NCBI RefSeq assembly: GCF_002234675.1
Contig: NC_019865.2
Location: 30,903,945-30,967,944 of the forward strand
DNA: 64,000 nt
DNA from: Oryzias latipes
Lineage: Eukaryota > Chordata > Actinopteri > Beloniformes > Adrianichthyidae
Direction: 5' to 3'
How positions within the stretch are numbered: position 1 is the first letter of the stretch; every line of letters starts with the position of its first letter. A program made the translations under genes and the position numbers. Under the pieces are notes generated by a model that saw only the letters and a program-made list of their open reading frames with translations, was not told the origin of the DNA and did no database searches. Shown piece by piece: positions 34,851 through 46,840 of this stretch.

Positions 34851-36159
34851 TAGTGTGTGCATCTTTCTCCTGTTCTCTTAGACTCCAAGCAGTCACAGCA
34901 GACAGTCGCAAATAGAAGTCACAAAGTGAGGGGTTTCTTCCCAGTCTTCCAGTTAGACGTGAAATGTCCCCACTGTTACCTTTAGCCTATGGAGTGATAT
35001 TTCTGCCACTACGTTGCACACAAAACTTTCTAAGTTGCAAATAAAAAGAAGTAAATATTTCCTTTTCAATAATTTTTTTTTGCTTTCAATTTTTCTTTTT
35101 CAAAAAACATTTTTGCGTTTGCAAAACACGTTTTCGCATGCGTTGTGTCACATCTCGTTTTTTTCCTATCTTTGATTTTGCTGACATAAGTTTCAGTTTA
35201 GCGTGACAGAGCTGCCATCAAACAGCTGCTGATTGGTCCAGATTCTAACCAATCAGGTGTCTCTGTCTGATATTGATGGTGCTTGGAGACAGACATGGAC
35301 TTTGGACTTTGAGTCGGTTCTGTTCTAACGGGTCTCTGTCATTTTCAACCATTCTGGCCCGTTTCTCTCAGAGTAAGAAGGAGCAGCAAAGCAGCTAAAA
35401 TCTAACAGGTTTTGTATTTATGTATGTCAGTGTAGAGACCAACGTGTTTAAAATGTCTGCAGCAGAAAAAAAACGTCCGAGCTCCGACTCCGTCCAGCAG
35501 GAAGTAACACTTTTTAAGATTTGTATCTGAACTATTGTTTTATTTTAATCAATAAATGTTGAAATATTGAGAGAAAATAGAATTTTTTTCATGAGTAATT
35601 TTTTTTAATTTGTACAAACGCTCACGAGTTCTATTTGATTCTATTAAAGACATTTTGATAAGAATGATGGTACCGCGATTTAGCTGCAACTAAAGCCATT
35701 TGCGGCAAAGTCCCGCCCCTTTAACTGTCTCCGCCAATCATTCTTGCAGGCTTGATCACATGTTATCAGTCTGACCAATCAGAAGTGGTTAAAGTTTTAA
35801 CTTCCTTGTTCCAATTTAGCTCAAAAAGTCGCTCAGTTCTAACAAAAATACCAGCCAAAGCTCGTCTTTAGTGGTGTAGCTTTCCACAGAATACGGTATC
35901 AGACCGTGGAACAAGTGAACAAAACAATGAAGCTCAGAGACGCTAGTCTATCTGCCCTTTTGCGGCAGTTTTCACACTACATCTCCCATGATGCATTTGC
36001 TTAAAGGGACAGCGTCTCAGTCGTCCTTGTTAAACGTCTTGAAACCACAACGAAGACACATCAAACAGTTTTTAAACTTTCTAACTTAACTTTTATTTCA
36101 TCTTTTAGAAAAAAAAAACAGCTGCAACTTCCTGCTTTTTCTGCCACAATTATCGGGGT
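34851..36159. other. intergenic, nothing recognised
   Basis: AT-rich sequence 3' of porcn. No open frame of interest and no clear repeat ends before the MITE at 36160. Confidence 0.4.
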
Positions 36160-36275
36160 GATCCTCACTGGTGTCCATGGATTACATGAAATCTTTCCAC
36201 CCTTATCCACCTTTGTCATGGTAGGGAGAACACATAAATGTAAGGTGGGGGTCATCTAAGATAGCACAAGGGTTA
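36160..36275 (-). mobile_element. MITE family 1, copy 2 (truncated)
   Basis: This is the right part of the element, ending in AGATAGCACAAGGGTTA, with the other end missing. It abuts the gypsy 3' LTR at 36280, so the LTR element probably inserted beside or into it. Confidence 0.7.
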
Positions 36276-36279
36276 TATC

Positions 36280-36749
36280 TGTCATAGTGGGCGAGACAGA
36301 CCCAGTTGCTGAAACCCAGAATGATCAAACAGGTAAGCGGTTTGGTAAGTAGTATCTAATCTTAACAAGGAGAACAGAACTTTTGGCATGTTGGTGATCC
36401 GGACAGGAGAGAGGCTCGTGACATGGCTGGAGGTAGTAACGCGGCTGATGGGATCCTGCGTCTTCCAGGACAACAGGTGAGTTGTAGGCGACTTCCACAC
36501 TGGTGACCTTCTTGGTTGTGAATCCTGAGACAGGGAATATAATATTAGGTTCGAGGCAAGGTGAGAACAAGCGACATAAACAGGCTAGACCAGGCATAGT
36601 CACCATAAGGGGTGACGAACTGGCGTTGAATACTGGAGCTGGGTCTCCTTTTGAACAGCAGGGTTGATGAGTTGAATTGGTCAAAGCTGGTGGAGTCAGG
36701 AGCAGAGCAGAGAGGGCGGGGGAGGAGGACTGACAGAGGCACCATGACA
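36280..36749 (-). repeat. candidate 3' LTR of gypsy element
   Basis: On the minus strand a G run at the end of pol (a C run at 36757-36770 on plus) acts as a polypurine tract. It is followed by GTAC and then TGTCATGG at 36749. The segment ends ...ACTATGACA at 36280, so the ends are TGTCA/TGACA inverted repeats. No second copy exists in the window to confirm it. Confidence 0.55.
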
Positions 36750-36776
36750 GTACCCCCCCCCCCCCCTTAAAGACCA

Positions 36777-39424
36777 CCTCCAGGTGCCCCAGGACGACGA
36801 TCCGGGTGAGCACGGTAGAAGTCAGATATGAGGGTGGGGTCCAGAATGAGGGAACGGGAGACCCAGGAGCGTTCCTCAGTACCATAACCCTCCCAATTGA
36901 CCATTAACTGATGGCCATGACCCCAGCGCCGGATGTCCAAGATGCGGCTGACAGTGTACGCCGGAGCGCCATCGATGAGTCGGGCGTGTGGAGGGGAAGC
37001 GAAAGGCGGGCACAAACTGCTGTCAAAAACAGGCTTGATTTGAGAGATATGAAATGATGGGTATACCTTGAGGGCAGCCGGGAGGTGAAAACGGGACACA
37101 GATGGGCTTGATGATTTTGTCAATGGTGTAGGGCCCAATGAAACGGGGATCCAGCTTGTGGGACGTGGCCTAGATGGGGTTGTTTTTGGAGGACAGCCAA
37201 ACCCTCTGACCCGGCTGGTATGTGGGTCCCACCACCCTGTGGCGATTGGCAGTGCAGCAGTTGCTCTCCTTGGTGCGGAGGAGAGCAGCTTGGGTCTGAT
37301 GACAAATGCGCTGATAGCGCTGAAGATGGTCTTGCACAGAGGGCACTGCCAAATGTAGTTCATGGGGAGGAAACAGAGGTGGTGGGTACCCGAGGGAGGC
37401 TTCAAAGGGGGAGACACCTGTGGCAGAGGAGGGATGTGAATTGTGTGCGTATTCAATCCAAACCAAGTACTTGGACTAGTCAGTGGTGTTTTGGGCGGCA
37501 AGGCAATGGAGGGAGGCTTCCAGCTCTTGATTGGCCCTTTCCGCTTGTCCGTTGGATTGGGGGTGAGACCCAGACGTGAGGCTGACAGTGGCTCCTAGGG
37601 CCGAACAGAAGGATTTCCAAACCTGAGATATAAATTGTGGTCGGTCACAATGTCTGCAGGAATGCCATGATGACGGAAGACGTGTTTAACTAGTAGGTCA
37701 GCGGTCTCAGTGGCGGTAGGTAGCTGAGGGAGAGGGATGAAGTGAGCAAACTTGGAAAACCGGTCGATGAAGGTGAATATAACGGAGTTGCCCTGAGAAA
37801 TGGGAAGGCCGGTAACAAAGTCCACAGCAATGTGGGAACAAGGCCTGCTAGGCATAGACAGAGGATGGAGAAGTCCTGAGGGAGGAGAGTTAGAGGACTT
37901 AGAACGGGAACAGGTGAAGCAGGCGGCTACATACTCTCTAACGTCCTTGTTAATGGAGGGCCAGAAGAAGCGTCTACGTTAAAGGTTGAGAATTCGGAGA
38001 CCCCTCCGTGACAGGCGATACGGGATGCGTGGGCCCAGGTGATGACGTCAGACCGTAGAGATGAGGGGACATTGAGAGTGCCGTTAGGAGGAGTGGGATG
38101 ATCAGGCTCCTCACCTTGTGCTTGGATGACTCTGGATTCAATGTCCCATGTGAGATTGCCGAATATGCAGGCTTTTGGGAGTATGTTGTTGGTGGAGTCG
38201 GGATCCTCTGAAGCACAGTATTTCCGGGAAAGAGCGTCCGGCTTGACGTTGCAGCTGCTAGGTCTGTAAGTGATGGAGAATCTGAACCGGTCAAAAAACA
38301 GGCACCAACAGGCTTGACGAGAATTGAGTTTCTTAGCGGAGCGAAGGTATGAAAGGTTTTTGTGATCTGTCCAGACTATGAAAGGTTGAGCAGCTCCCTC
38401 TAGCCAATGACGCCACTCTTCTAGAGCCAGCTTAATGGCGAATAGTTCTCGGTTTCCCACATCATAGTTGCGTTCAGCTGGTGACAGTTTCTTGGGGGGA
38501 AAAAGCATGTGGCTTGAGTTTGCCAGAAGACTCTTCTCGCTGACAGGACTGCCCCAACTCCTGAGTCAGAAGCGTCGACTTCGACGACGAATTGTCTGGA
38601 GACATCAGGCTGGATAAGAATGGGAGCAGAAATAATTAACCTTTTAAGCGTATCGAAGGCTGTCTGGGCTGAGGGGTTCCACTGGAAAGCCTGGAAGTGA
38701 GTTAAGTGAGGGGAGAAGCGATGGAACTGTAATTTCTAAGAAAGCGACGGTAAAAATTGAAGAAACTGTTTTTTTTAGATGTGAGAGGTTCCTATTGGGA
38801 AACTGCTTTGATCTTGGCTGGATCTGGGCGTATGCTTCCAGCCTCGAAAATGTAACCAAGGAAAGGCATGCTGGAAGTGTGTAACTGGCATTTCTCCGCC
38901 TTAACAAACAGTTGGTTTTCCGATAGTCTCTGGAGAACTAATCGTACGTGATTTTGGTGCAGAGCAGGGTCTTTGGAGTAGATCAAGATATCATCTAGAT
39001 AGACGAAGACAAACCGATTGATGAAATCTCTAAGAACGTCATTAACGAGACGTTGGAAAATCGCGGGGGCGTTGGTTTAGCCAAAAGGCATCACTAGATA
39101 TTCATAGTGACCCACTGGGGTGTTAAAGGCGGTTTTCCACTCATCTCCTTCCTTCATATGCACGAGGTGGTAGGCGTTCCACTGGTCTAGTTTTGAAAAA
39201 ATGCGAGCTTCCTGAATGGAGTCAAAAACAGAACTGATGAGTGGTAGTGACTATTTATCTTTAACAGTGATCTGGTTAAGTTCTCGATAATCAATGCAGG
39301 GTCTGAGAAATTTGTCTTTTTTTCCACAAAAAAGAACCCAGCACTGGCAGGAGAAGATGAGGGGCGAATGTGTCCTAGAGAAAGGGCTTCCTGAAGTACT
39401 GTTCCATGGTGGCTTTCTCTGGAC
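36777..39424 (-). pseudogene. pol: gypsy pol remnant: RT, RNase H, integrase, chromodomain
   Basis: The best open pieces on the minus strand are about 39492-39187 (start of RT; its first residues lie inside the ERV LTR and are not gypsy), 38986-38792 (end of RT), 38508-37927 (RNase H), 37855-37595 (integrase core start) and 37501-36767 (integrase C-terminus and chromodomain, ending GAPGGGL). The frame shifts between these pieces, and a stop replaces a residue in the PFG-TNAP motif. The element is inactive. In live elements the chromodomain guides insertion by binding modified histones. Confidence 0.8.
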
Positions 39425-39930
39425 CCGGCGATGGAGTATTCGTTTGGCTGGTATGATTTACTTTGGACCAGAGGAGGACTCCTTTTGATCATGGATTGTG
39501 TGCGCCGGTGAATGGCCCCTACCCCTGGAAAGGCGGAGCGGATCTGGACTTTGCAACCTTCAGCTATTGGCCGGTGGAAGCACGAGGGATACCGGCTGAC
39601 GAATCAGAGTGTTCCGGGGCGGAGGACCAGCGGCCATGATCTTTCCGGAAGGCGGAGATTCAAACACATCTTAAAAAGACTGTTTTCAAACTTTTTCATT
39701 GTTCTTGGGTAAATCTACGAATAATTCGCATGTAACTTGTGCGTCAGTAGATCTTTACTTTAGAATCCAGATATCTGCATTAATGTTTTAATCTGTGCTT
39801 TAGAACTATTGTCAGGGAAATAAACTCAGTGTGTTTTTGAACCGGTTGAATCCTTGTTTGTTTTACCACTCTCGACTATCGAACACGCATGGATGGAAAG
39901 AACTGAGAAACGGACGATTTCTTTCCTTCA
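39425..39930 (+). repeat. 5' LTR of provirus (lacks its first 291 bp)
   Basis: This stretch matches 49867-50372 with two substitutions. It contains AATAAA at 39819 and ends in TTCCTTCA. The first 291 bp of the LTR, which should hold most of U3, are missing. To the left the sequence passes at 39424/39425 straight into a minus-strand gypsy pol gene. Confidence 0.9.
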
Positions 39931-39934
39931 ATTT

Positions 39935-39953
39935 TGGTGACCTCGATACGTGA
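39935..39953 (+). other. primer-binding site, tRNA-Trp-like
   Basis: Four bases past the 5' LTR lies TGGTGACC followed by TCGATACGTGA. The first eight bases, and with a small mismatch/indel the CGTGA that follows, fit the complement of the 3' end of vertebrate tRNA-Trp. The tRNA assignment is from memory of the tRNA end and is moderate. Confidence 0.5.
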
Positions 39954-40542
39954 AGTCGGGGGTGGATATGAACGCAGACCAGACCGGTTGGACCACAACA
40001 TAGTGGCTTATTACAAGAATACTGAGACTTTCGGCCGAAAGCGGGTGACGCACTCCCCCACGGGCTTGACTTCCCTTGAGGCCTCATAGAGTACGGTAAG
40101 CAGAAGCCTTTTATGAATTTCTGCGTATTGAATAACTCAAATCAAGGGGAAGTGGGGTGTGTGGGCAGCATAGCGCACCCGAATAAATACGTTTTGGGTT
40201 CACCCTCCCTAGAACAGCGGATTGACCGGTGGCAAATTATACACTTTGGGCGGCAGTAAAATTTTGAAAAATTGGACATTTATAAATTATGCAGGTTTTT
40301 CGTCTGTTCGGCCTGTACACACATTGAACGTTGGCAAATTGGGAGCTTGTGATATTTGGAGAGCAGTAAATTGACTAAGGTTTGCGTCTGTACAACCTGT
40401 TAAAAAATCCCTTACAAAAAACAGAGTTATTATAGGAACTAATTTTGCGCGTCTAGGATTTTCGGAAACACCAAGGAGGCTTCGGCCTCTACAAATTATT
40501 TTTTATAAACGGAGAGAAACCAAAGAAGGATTCAAAATAATC

Positions 40543-42703
40543 ATGAATGGTGAATTTGATATAGGAATTAAGGAAAATGGTGCATTTTATCCAGACAACT
40601 TCAATGACAAAGACAAAAACAAACGACTTGACTATGACGACAAAGACTTAACTGCTAATGAATGGATGGAAATGTATGAGATTTTGGAAAGACAGGTGTT
40701 GGCTGGAATAGAGAAGAAACAGAAGGATAAGGAGAAAGAGAAATTGCGTAAGGTATGGGCTCAGATGGATTTGAAACGGACTCGAAGTTGGATGGCATTT
40801 AGTCAACAATTAAGGCAGAAAGAGGATGTTATAGTAAAACAGGTTCAGGACTTGGATGAGAAGGTGCAAAAACAATCACGGAAAGAAAAAAGAGAAGCTA
40901 AGCAGAAGCAAAAGGAAGCTGACGAGACTAGGCGCACATTGCATCAACTGACCCTGGCTGCAACAGCGATGGCCACAATAAAAACAGAACAAGAAAGCCA
41001 TAAACGTAGTGTGACACCGTCTTCCCCCAAGCTCCCTCTTCCAGGACTTTACCCCTCCCTTCCAGTAGGGACAGATTCCTCCCCTGTACCTTTCCCCCCC
41101 CCTTACAATTCACAGGAAATGTATCCAATGTTGAAAATATGTGGAGAAATCGCTTGCGACCTGGAGGAGGAATTGACCCCCCAAGAAAAGCACCACATAG
41201 TTTCCATGTTGCGGGAAAGACGAACCAGGATGGGTGAAGAAAGAGCAGACCCATTCCAAGACCTCATAAATCTACAAGCAGAACCCCCCTCTGCTCCCCG
41301 GGTAAGTGCAGATGAAAGCACAGATGTTTATCCTTCCCTTCACGGCTCTCCAGCTGCACTTAGAGGAGCTGCCTCAAGGGTCACTGACCCCAAAGGCAAA
41401 CAATTCGTCCGCTGCTATGAGGACATGACTACACGTAAGGAGAAGGCTGTGGAGAGTTTGGCAGGTCAGTATACATTACCAGGTGAGTTCAAAAAATATC
41501 ACAGATTAATTTTTCCAGAACAGGATGTTGACAAATATGAGGAGGAAAAGGAGGAGAACGATGACGACGAATCACCTCCACACCAACCACGTCTCCTCAC
41601 CTCAAATCAGGATTTGGATAAGGTAAGACGAGTGAAACACAGTATGACTTTAAGAAGTGGAACTAAACAGCACAGGGACGCAAAACATATGTTTCCTATG
41701 ATAGCAACAGGAGCTGGTGTGCCTATTTATCAGCCACTCCCACTTAAGGATGTTTCAACACTGGCTGAACGTTTACCACGTGTGTCAAATGGAAGTCGCA
41801 ATTTCCTCCAGCAATTATGCACAGTTATGCAAGGCCATGTTCCCTGTATGGGTGATTTAAGACAGATACTAGGTGTAACGGCCACAGTCACTGAGATCCA
41901 GTCTATTGAACAGCGTGCAGGTGTGCAGGACCACCCGGACTCCACTCTTTTAGTGGACGTTCAAGTTCCAGTTTTTTGCAATCAGAGAACTTTTTCCAGA
42001 TCCACAGATTGCAGCACCATCCAGCTTCCCCTACACTGGTAAGGAAGCCAACACACATTATTCTGAGTGTGTCCAGAAATGGACAGACAGCACAGGCAGA
42101 GATCCCAGCCTGTCACCTTCTGAAACGGTCATGTTTAGAACAGCGATCCTGGCAGGATTGCCGCAGGATCTGCAGGATTTATTAAAAGCAGACCCAGACT
42201 TGATGTCTGGTGATGAACCTAGATTTAAAAGACATTTGGATTATCATTGCAAATTATACTTGGAGAAAAAGGGCAAAGCAGAGGGAGAGGTTGAGCAACT
42301 GAGGACACAATTACTGAAACTTCAACTTGCACAGGCCAGAAAAGAATCCACTCAGGATAAAAAAGGTGTTAAAAAGGAGGATAACATGATGAGTTTAATC
42401 CCCTCAGAGCCAGCAGCAATGATGTGGCAGGCTCAGGCATTCAGAGGCCGGGGCAGGAGAAGGGCTGCATATTTTGGAGGACGTGGACCACCCAGGAGAC
42501 CCCCCCCAGCAGCAGCTGGAGATGGATGCTTCATCTGTAGCGCTCCAGATCATTGGGTACAGAACTGCTCACAACGAGGTACCCAACAGCAACATGCACA
42601 GTCTAGGGGCCGAGGGCGACCTGGACAGCACCCACGACCGCTCCAAGCCCCTCCTCCACCGTGGAAAGAACCACAGGGGTGGCAAGTTGGACAATACCAC
42701 TAG
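40543..42703 (+). pseudogene. gag: ERV gag, frame-broken
   Basis: Gag is the structural polyprotein. The first open stretch runs 40543-42042 (499 aa from the ATG). After a one-base frame change between about 41950 and 41990 the same protein continues in another frame to the UAG at 42701. A six-T run lies near the break. The N-terminal third is charged and helical (lysine/glutamate-rich, probably coiled coil) and proline-rich around residues 165-190. A capsid-like region follows (LKDVSTLAERLPRVSNGSRNF). The nucleocapsid end is basic and Gly/Pro/Arg-rich with one CCHC knuckle, CFICSAPDHWVQNC, at 42527-42568. No Gly follows the first Met, so the usual N-myristoylation signal of gammaretroviral Gag is absent at this start. 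Confidence 0.8.
42701..42703 (+). promoter_or_regulatory. gag/pol UAG readthrough site
   Basis: Gag ends in UAG followed directly by GGG, and the reading frame stays open for more than 2.3 kb beyond it into protease. Gammaretroviruses make Gag-Pol by suppressing just such a UAG with G-rich, structured RNA downstream. The next bases (GGTGCCCAGGAGGCCAGG) are G-rich as in that class. Whether a pseudoknot forms was not computed. Confidence 0.7.
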
Positions 42704-45700
42704 GGGTGCCCAGGAGGCCAGGAACCATTTGGTGATGCAGGAGCCATGGTCCCTTTCAAGCTCAGAGGTACTCCCATGATGGGACTGATAGACACTGGTG
42801 CCACCTGTTCCTCTATAAATTGTCAGTTGCCTCCATCTGCTCTGACAAATGAAAATATGAACCTTGTTGGCTTCTCTGGGAAACCCCAAAACCTGCAAAG
42901 AACTATTCCACTGACATTTCAACTGGCTGGTCAGACGGTGGAACATTCATTTGTGCATTCACCACAAACGCCTGTGAATCTGTTGGGACGGGACATTCTT
43001 GTCAAAACAGGAGCCAGCATCCTATGTTCTGCAGATGGGATACAGATCGCCTTCCCAAATGGACATGTTCTGGCTGGGTGCCATGCCACAGAGTATGACG
43101 GACAGTGGTTGTTGCAGCCTCAACCACAGCCAACCCCCACGGCAGACATCTACTGGGCCCTGCTCGATCCCGAGTCTTCTGACACGCCAGGTGTATTCCA
43201 CGAATTCCAGGTATGGAAGCCATGGATTCTGTCTTTGAAGCCCTATTTTCCGCCTCTGGATGACCTGCACTGCACACTATATTATGACAGAGAGGATGAT
43301 CAACTATATCAGGAAGCATTTCATCAGGTAGAAGGCCACACGTGGCATTTGAACTCCACTGATATATATATCGGCCCTGAGGGTGTAGCAGCTCATTGTG
43401 CATTAACACATTCACAAATGCAATGGTATCGGATGTCAAACACAGCGGTACCGCACATTTCATTAGCATTATCCCCTGGTCATGAGGCTCGGCAACTCGG
43501 GCCTATGACAAAAAGGGGAGTTAACAACACAGATTGGCAAAACTGTGCTCTTCCAGGTGTCCAATTTTCTCCCTCTACAAAAATGTACAGGATAACTTTG
43601 CCTTTAACGACGAACTCCGCAGTCCTGGAGCATGTGTGCATCGCCAGACATCATGGAAGAGAGATGACAGACCATGAAGATGCAGAGGTGATGTTAAAAA
43701 CACTGCCTGCCTCTTTATGGTCCACAGGTCCATTTGATGTTGGTTCATGCTCTGCCGTCCCTCCGGTGGAGATTCAAGTAACTGCAGGAGCACAGGTGTT
43801 CAGACCGCAGTACCGATGGGTGCAGGAAGCAGATGCAGGGATGGAGGAAACTCTGACTGGGTTGTGGAACTCAGGTGTCATTGAGCATTCGCATTCTTCG
43901 TGGTGTACTCCTTTGAGACCGGTTTTAAAAGCAGATGGTAAAACTTATCGAATGGCACATGATTTAAGGGCTGTTAATGATGTAACCATCACTCCAGTCC
44001 TTCCTGTGCCTGATCCACATCGCATGCTTTCAACTTTAACCCCACAATGTGTGTGGTTCACTGCTATTGATTTAGCAAACGCCTTCTTTTGCATTCCATT
44101 ACATGAGAACAGCAGACACCTCTTCGCATTTCAGTATAAAGGTGTCCGCTTGCAGTACACACGCTTGCCACAAGGATTTAAAAATTCTCCTGGCATTTTC
44201 AATCAATGTTTGAAGTCTCTTTTGCAGGATACTGTGCTTCCAGAGGGATGTGTTTTGTTGATGTATGTTGATGATCTTCTGCTCGCAGCTCCAACTGCGG
44301 AAACCTGTCTTCAGGCAACAAAAGATCTTCTCCTGAAGCTGTATGATTTGGGTTTCAAAGTCTCTCAGAAGAAACTGCAATGTTGCAGAAGGGAAGTCAC
44401 ATTTTTAGGCAGAACTGTTTCCAGCACAGGATCATCGATGTCCACAGAACATAGAATGTCTATTTTGCAGCATAAACGTCCAGAGACAGTAAGAGAAATG
44501 TTGGCATTTTTGGGTCTTTGTGGTTACAGCAGACATTTTCTTCCTTGTTTTGTGGAGCGCACTGCCCCCTTGAGGTCAATGATTAAAGAAAAGGGTGCAA
44601 CTAACCTCGCGGCTGTGCTGGACTGGACCCCAGTGACTGATGAGATTTTTGTAACATTAGTGCAAGACATGGCATGCGCTGCTGCTCTCGCAGCCCCAGA
44701 TTATACTCAGCCATTTTTTCTCGATGCTACAATGACGCCCACAGTTGTTAATGCTGTTCTTTTCCAGAAAAATCAGGGCAGACGGGATGTGCTAATGTAT
44801 TGTAGCATCTCCCTGGATGCCGTTGAAGCCCGTTCGCCACTATGTACTCGTTATGCTGCAGGTTTGGCGAAAGTGATTCTCAAAACAGCACACATCGTGA
44901 TGTCACATCCGTTGATAATTTTGACGGAGCACTCAGTCACATCATATGTTGCGTCATCATCTTTCACGCTATCGTCTTTAAGACAGACGAGGCTGCTGAA
45001 AACTCTGACAGCTCCGAACATCTAGTACCAACACACTGGCATTAATATGTCAGAGGGAATTTCTATGGATCCTCATTCTTGCTCTGTAGCTGTGGCGAAA
45101 GAACTGCGAACCAGGCCAGATCTGGAAATGAAGCCTCTTCCAGAAGGAAGAATTCTCTTTACAGATGGTTGCTGTTTTCGCTCAACATCTGGAACTCTGC
45201 AGGCAGCGGCTGCTGTGGTGGAGTGCTCTAAAGGTGAGTTCATCACCCTAACATCACAAATTTTGACAGTTAAACCATCGGCCCAAGCAGCAGAGGTCTT
45301 GGCTCTGTGCTTGGCCCTTGAAGCTGCACCTGGAGAACAGGTAACAGTCTACTCTGACTCTGCTTATGCAGTGTCGGCTGCATTGTTAGATCTTGCTGCA
45401 TGGAAGAGGAACTGTTTTCTTACAGCTAGAGGGGAGCCTATCGCTCATAAGGACCTGATGCAGCGCCTGGAGCTTGCACTGCAACTGCCTTCCAGAGTGG
45501 CTGTGGTCAAAGTTCCAGGTCACAGTAAAGGTAACACCCTGACAACACGAGGAAATAACGCTGCTGACGCGGCTGCTAAGGCAGCAGCAGGGTACACCCC
45601 CACACATCAAATGGTGAGTGTTTACACACCACCTGAGCTGTTGGACAGCCCCACACATGATGACCTGGTGACCCTGCAATCCACAACCTCGCCAGAGCAG

Positions 45701-46804
45701 AAATCATACTGGCTTCAAAAGGGTGCCGTGAGATCATCAGATGGCTTGTGGGTGGGTCCATATGGTCAGCCTGTGGTACCAGACGGACCTCTTCTTCAAC
45801 GCATCCTCAAGGAAAGCCATGGTCCAGCGCATCTGGGACCATCTATCATGATGACAAAGCTGCTCATGTGGTGGCACCCCAGGTTGCGTGATGTCTGTCA
45901 TGATTATGTGCACAACTGTACAGTGTGTCAGTCCTATAATGTTAGGCCCACCCTCAAACCTATGCCAGGGAGTTTTGACTCTGCCCCCTGGCCAGGAGCC
46001 GAGGTTGTGATTGACTACACTGACATGATCAACCCCGTGCAAGGTAAGCGATATTTGCTTGTTGTTGTTGATTCTTTTTCAGGGTGGCCTGAAGCTTATC
46101 CTTGCAAAAGAGAGGACTCCATCTCAGTGATCAAAGCACTGGTAAATCACTACATACCCACACATGGTTTTCCTGCTAAAATCAGATCTGATAATGGGAC
46201 TCATTTTAACGGTAAGCACCTCCAGCAAGTTGAAGCCTCTCTTGGATTGCAACATAAGTTTGGTTGTGTTTAGCATCCTTCTTCACAGGGCTCTGTGGAA
46301 CGCATGAATCGCACGCTCAAAGAAAAATTGGCAAAAATATGCACCTCAACTAATATAGATTGGGTTACTGCTCTTCCTCTAGCTTTGTTAGCCGTCAGAC
46401 AATCCATAAATCGCAGAACAGGTTTCTCTCCGTTCGAACTTTTGACCGGTAGATTAATGCCAGGTCCTTCGTCGACTATTAGACCCTTAGACGACGCCCA
46501 CTCACCCAATAGGTCCTTGGTTACCTATTGGAAGTTGTTGCATGCTTTTGCCTCCACTTTTTCTGCGCAGGTTAAGGATAAGGACGAGCCTCCAGCTGAA
46601 CCACCAGGTGATAACCTGGCTGACTGGACTCACGTGTACCTGAAAGCGTTCAAAAGGAAGTGGTCAGAACCCAGGTGGACGGGTCCTTATCGTGTCACGG
46701 CTCGAACGACGTCTGCTGTGCAGCTGCAAGGCAGAGACAATAAGTGGTATCATTACTCGATGTTGCGACCTTGCTATTCACAGGACAGTGGACAGGACGT
46801 CTGA
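42704..46804 (+). pseudogene. pol: ERV pol: protease, 2H-like insert, RT, RNase H, integrase; two nonsense codons
   Basis: Pol is one frame running from the gag UAG to 46804, interrupted by TAG at 45023 and at 46271. Domains in order: an aspartic protease with the DTGA motif at 42791; a linker and an unusual HxT...HxS segment (about 43250-43520, described separately); reverse transcriptase with LPQGFKNSP and a YVDD catalytic box at 44264; RNase H with FTDG, SDSAY and NAAD residues; and integrase with a HGPAH/CTVC zinc finger, a DDE-type core (DYTDM, then SDNGTHFNG) and SVERMNRTLKEKL. The first nonsense codon lies between RT and RNase H and the second within the integrase core. All other residues I checked for catalysis are present, which suits a recent loss of function. 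Confidence 0.85.
43250..43520 (+). other. 2H-phosphoesterase-like segment inside ERV pol
   Basis: Between protease and RT the frame encodes DLHCTLYYD (43259-43285) and, 62 residues later, PHISLAL (43451-43471), after a segment DIYIGPEGVAAHCAL of strand-like pattern. Two H-x-[ST] motifs, each followed by hydrophobic residues, are the signature of 2H phosphoesterases (LigT, AKAP7, viral 2',5'-phosphodiesterases). MLV-type pol has no such domain. The spacing is shorter than the roughly 80 residues usual for the fold, so this may be a reduced version or a coincidence. The function is not known. Confidence 0.4.
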
Positions 46805-46840
46805 TTGACCTTGACGGTGCACAGGACTGTTTGTTGTTTT

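Larger units (their letters stand above)
36280..39424 (-). mobile_element. Ty3/gypsy chromovirus remnant (sushi-like), 3' half only
   Basis: On the minus strand a decayed LTR retrotransposon runs from the reverse transcriptase start (39424, joined to the provirus LTR) to its 3' LTR (36280-36749). RT fragments show SSPASAGFFFVEKK, PFG followed by a stop, then [10 protein letters not shown] and the YLDD box with ILIYSKDP. RNase H follows ([31 protein letters not shown]). Integrase pieces are [17 protein letters not shown] and YAHNSHPSSATGVSPFEASLGY. The pol ends in a chromodomain (RILDIRRWGHGHQLMVNWEGYG), which defines chromoviruses. Several frameshifts and stops break the frame. Gag, protease and the 5' LTR are missing. 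Confidence 0.85.
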
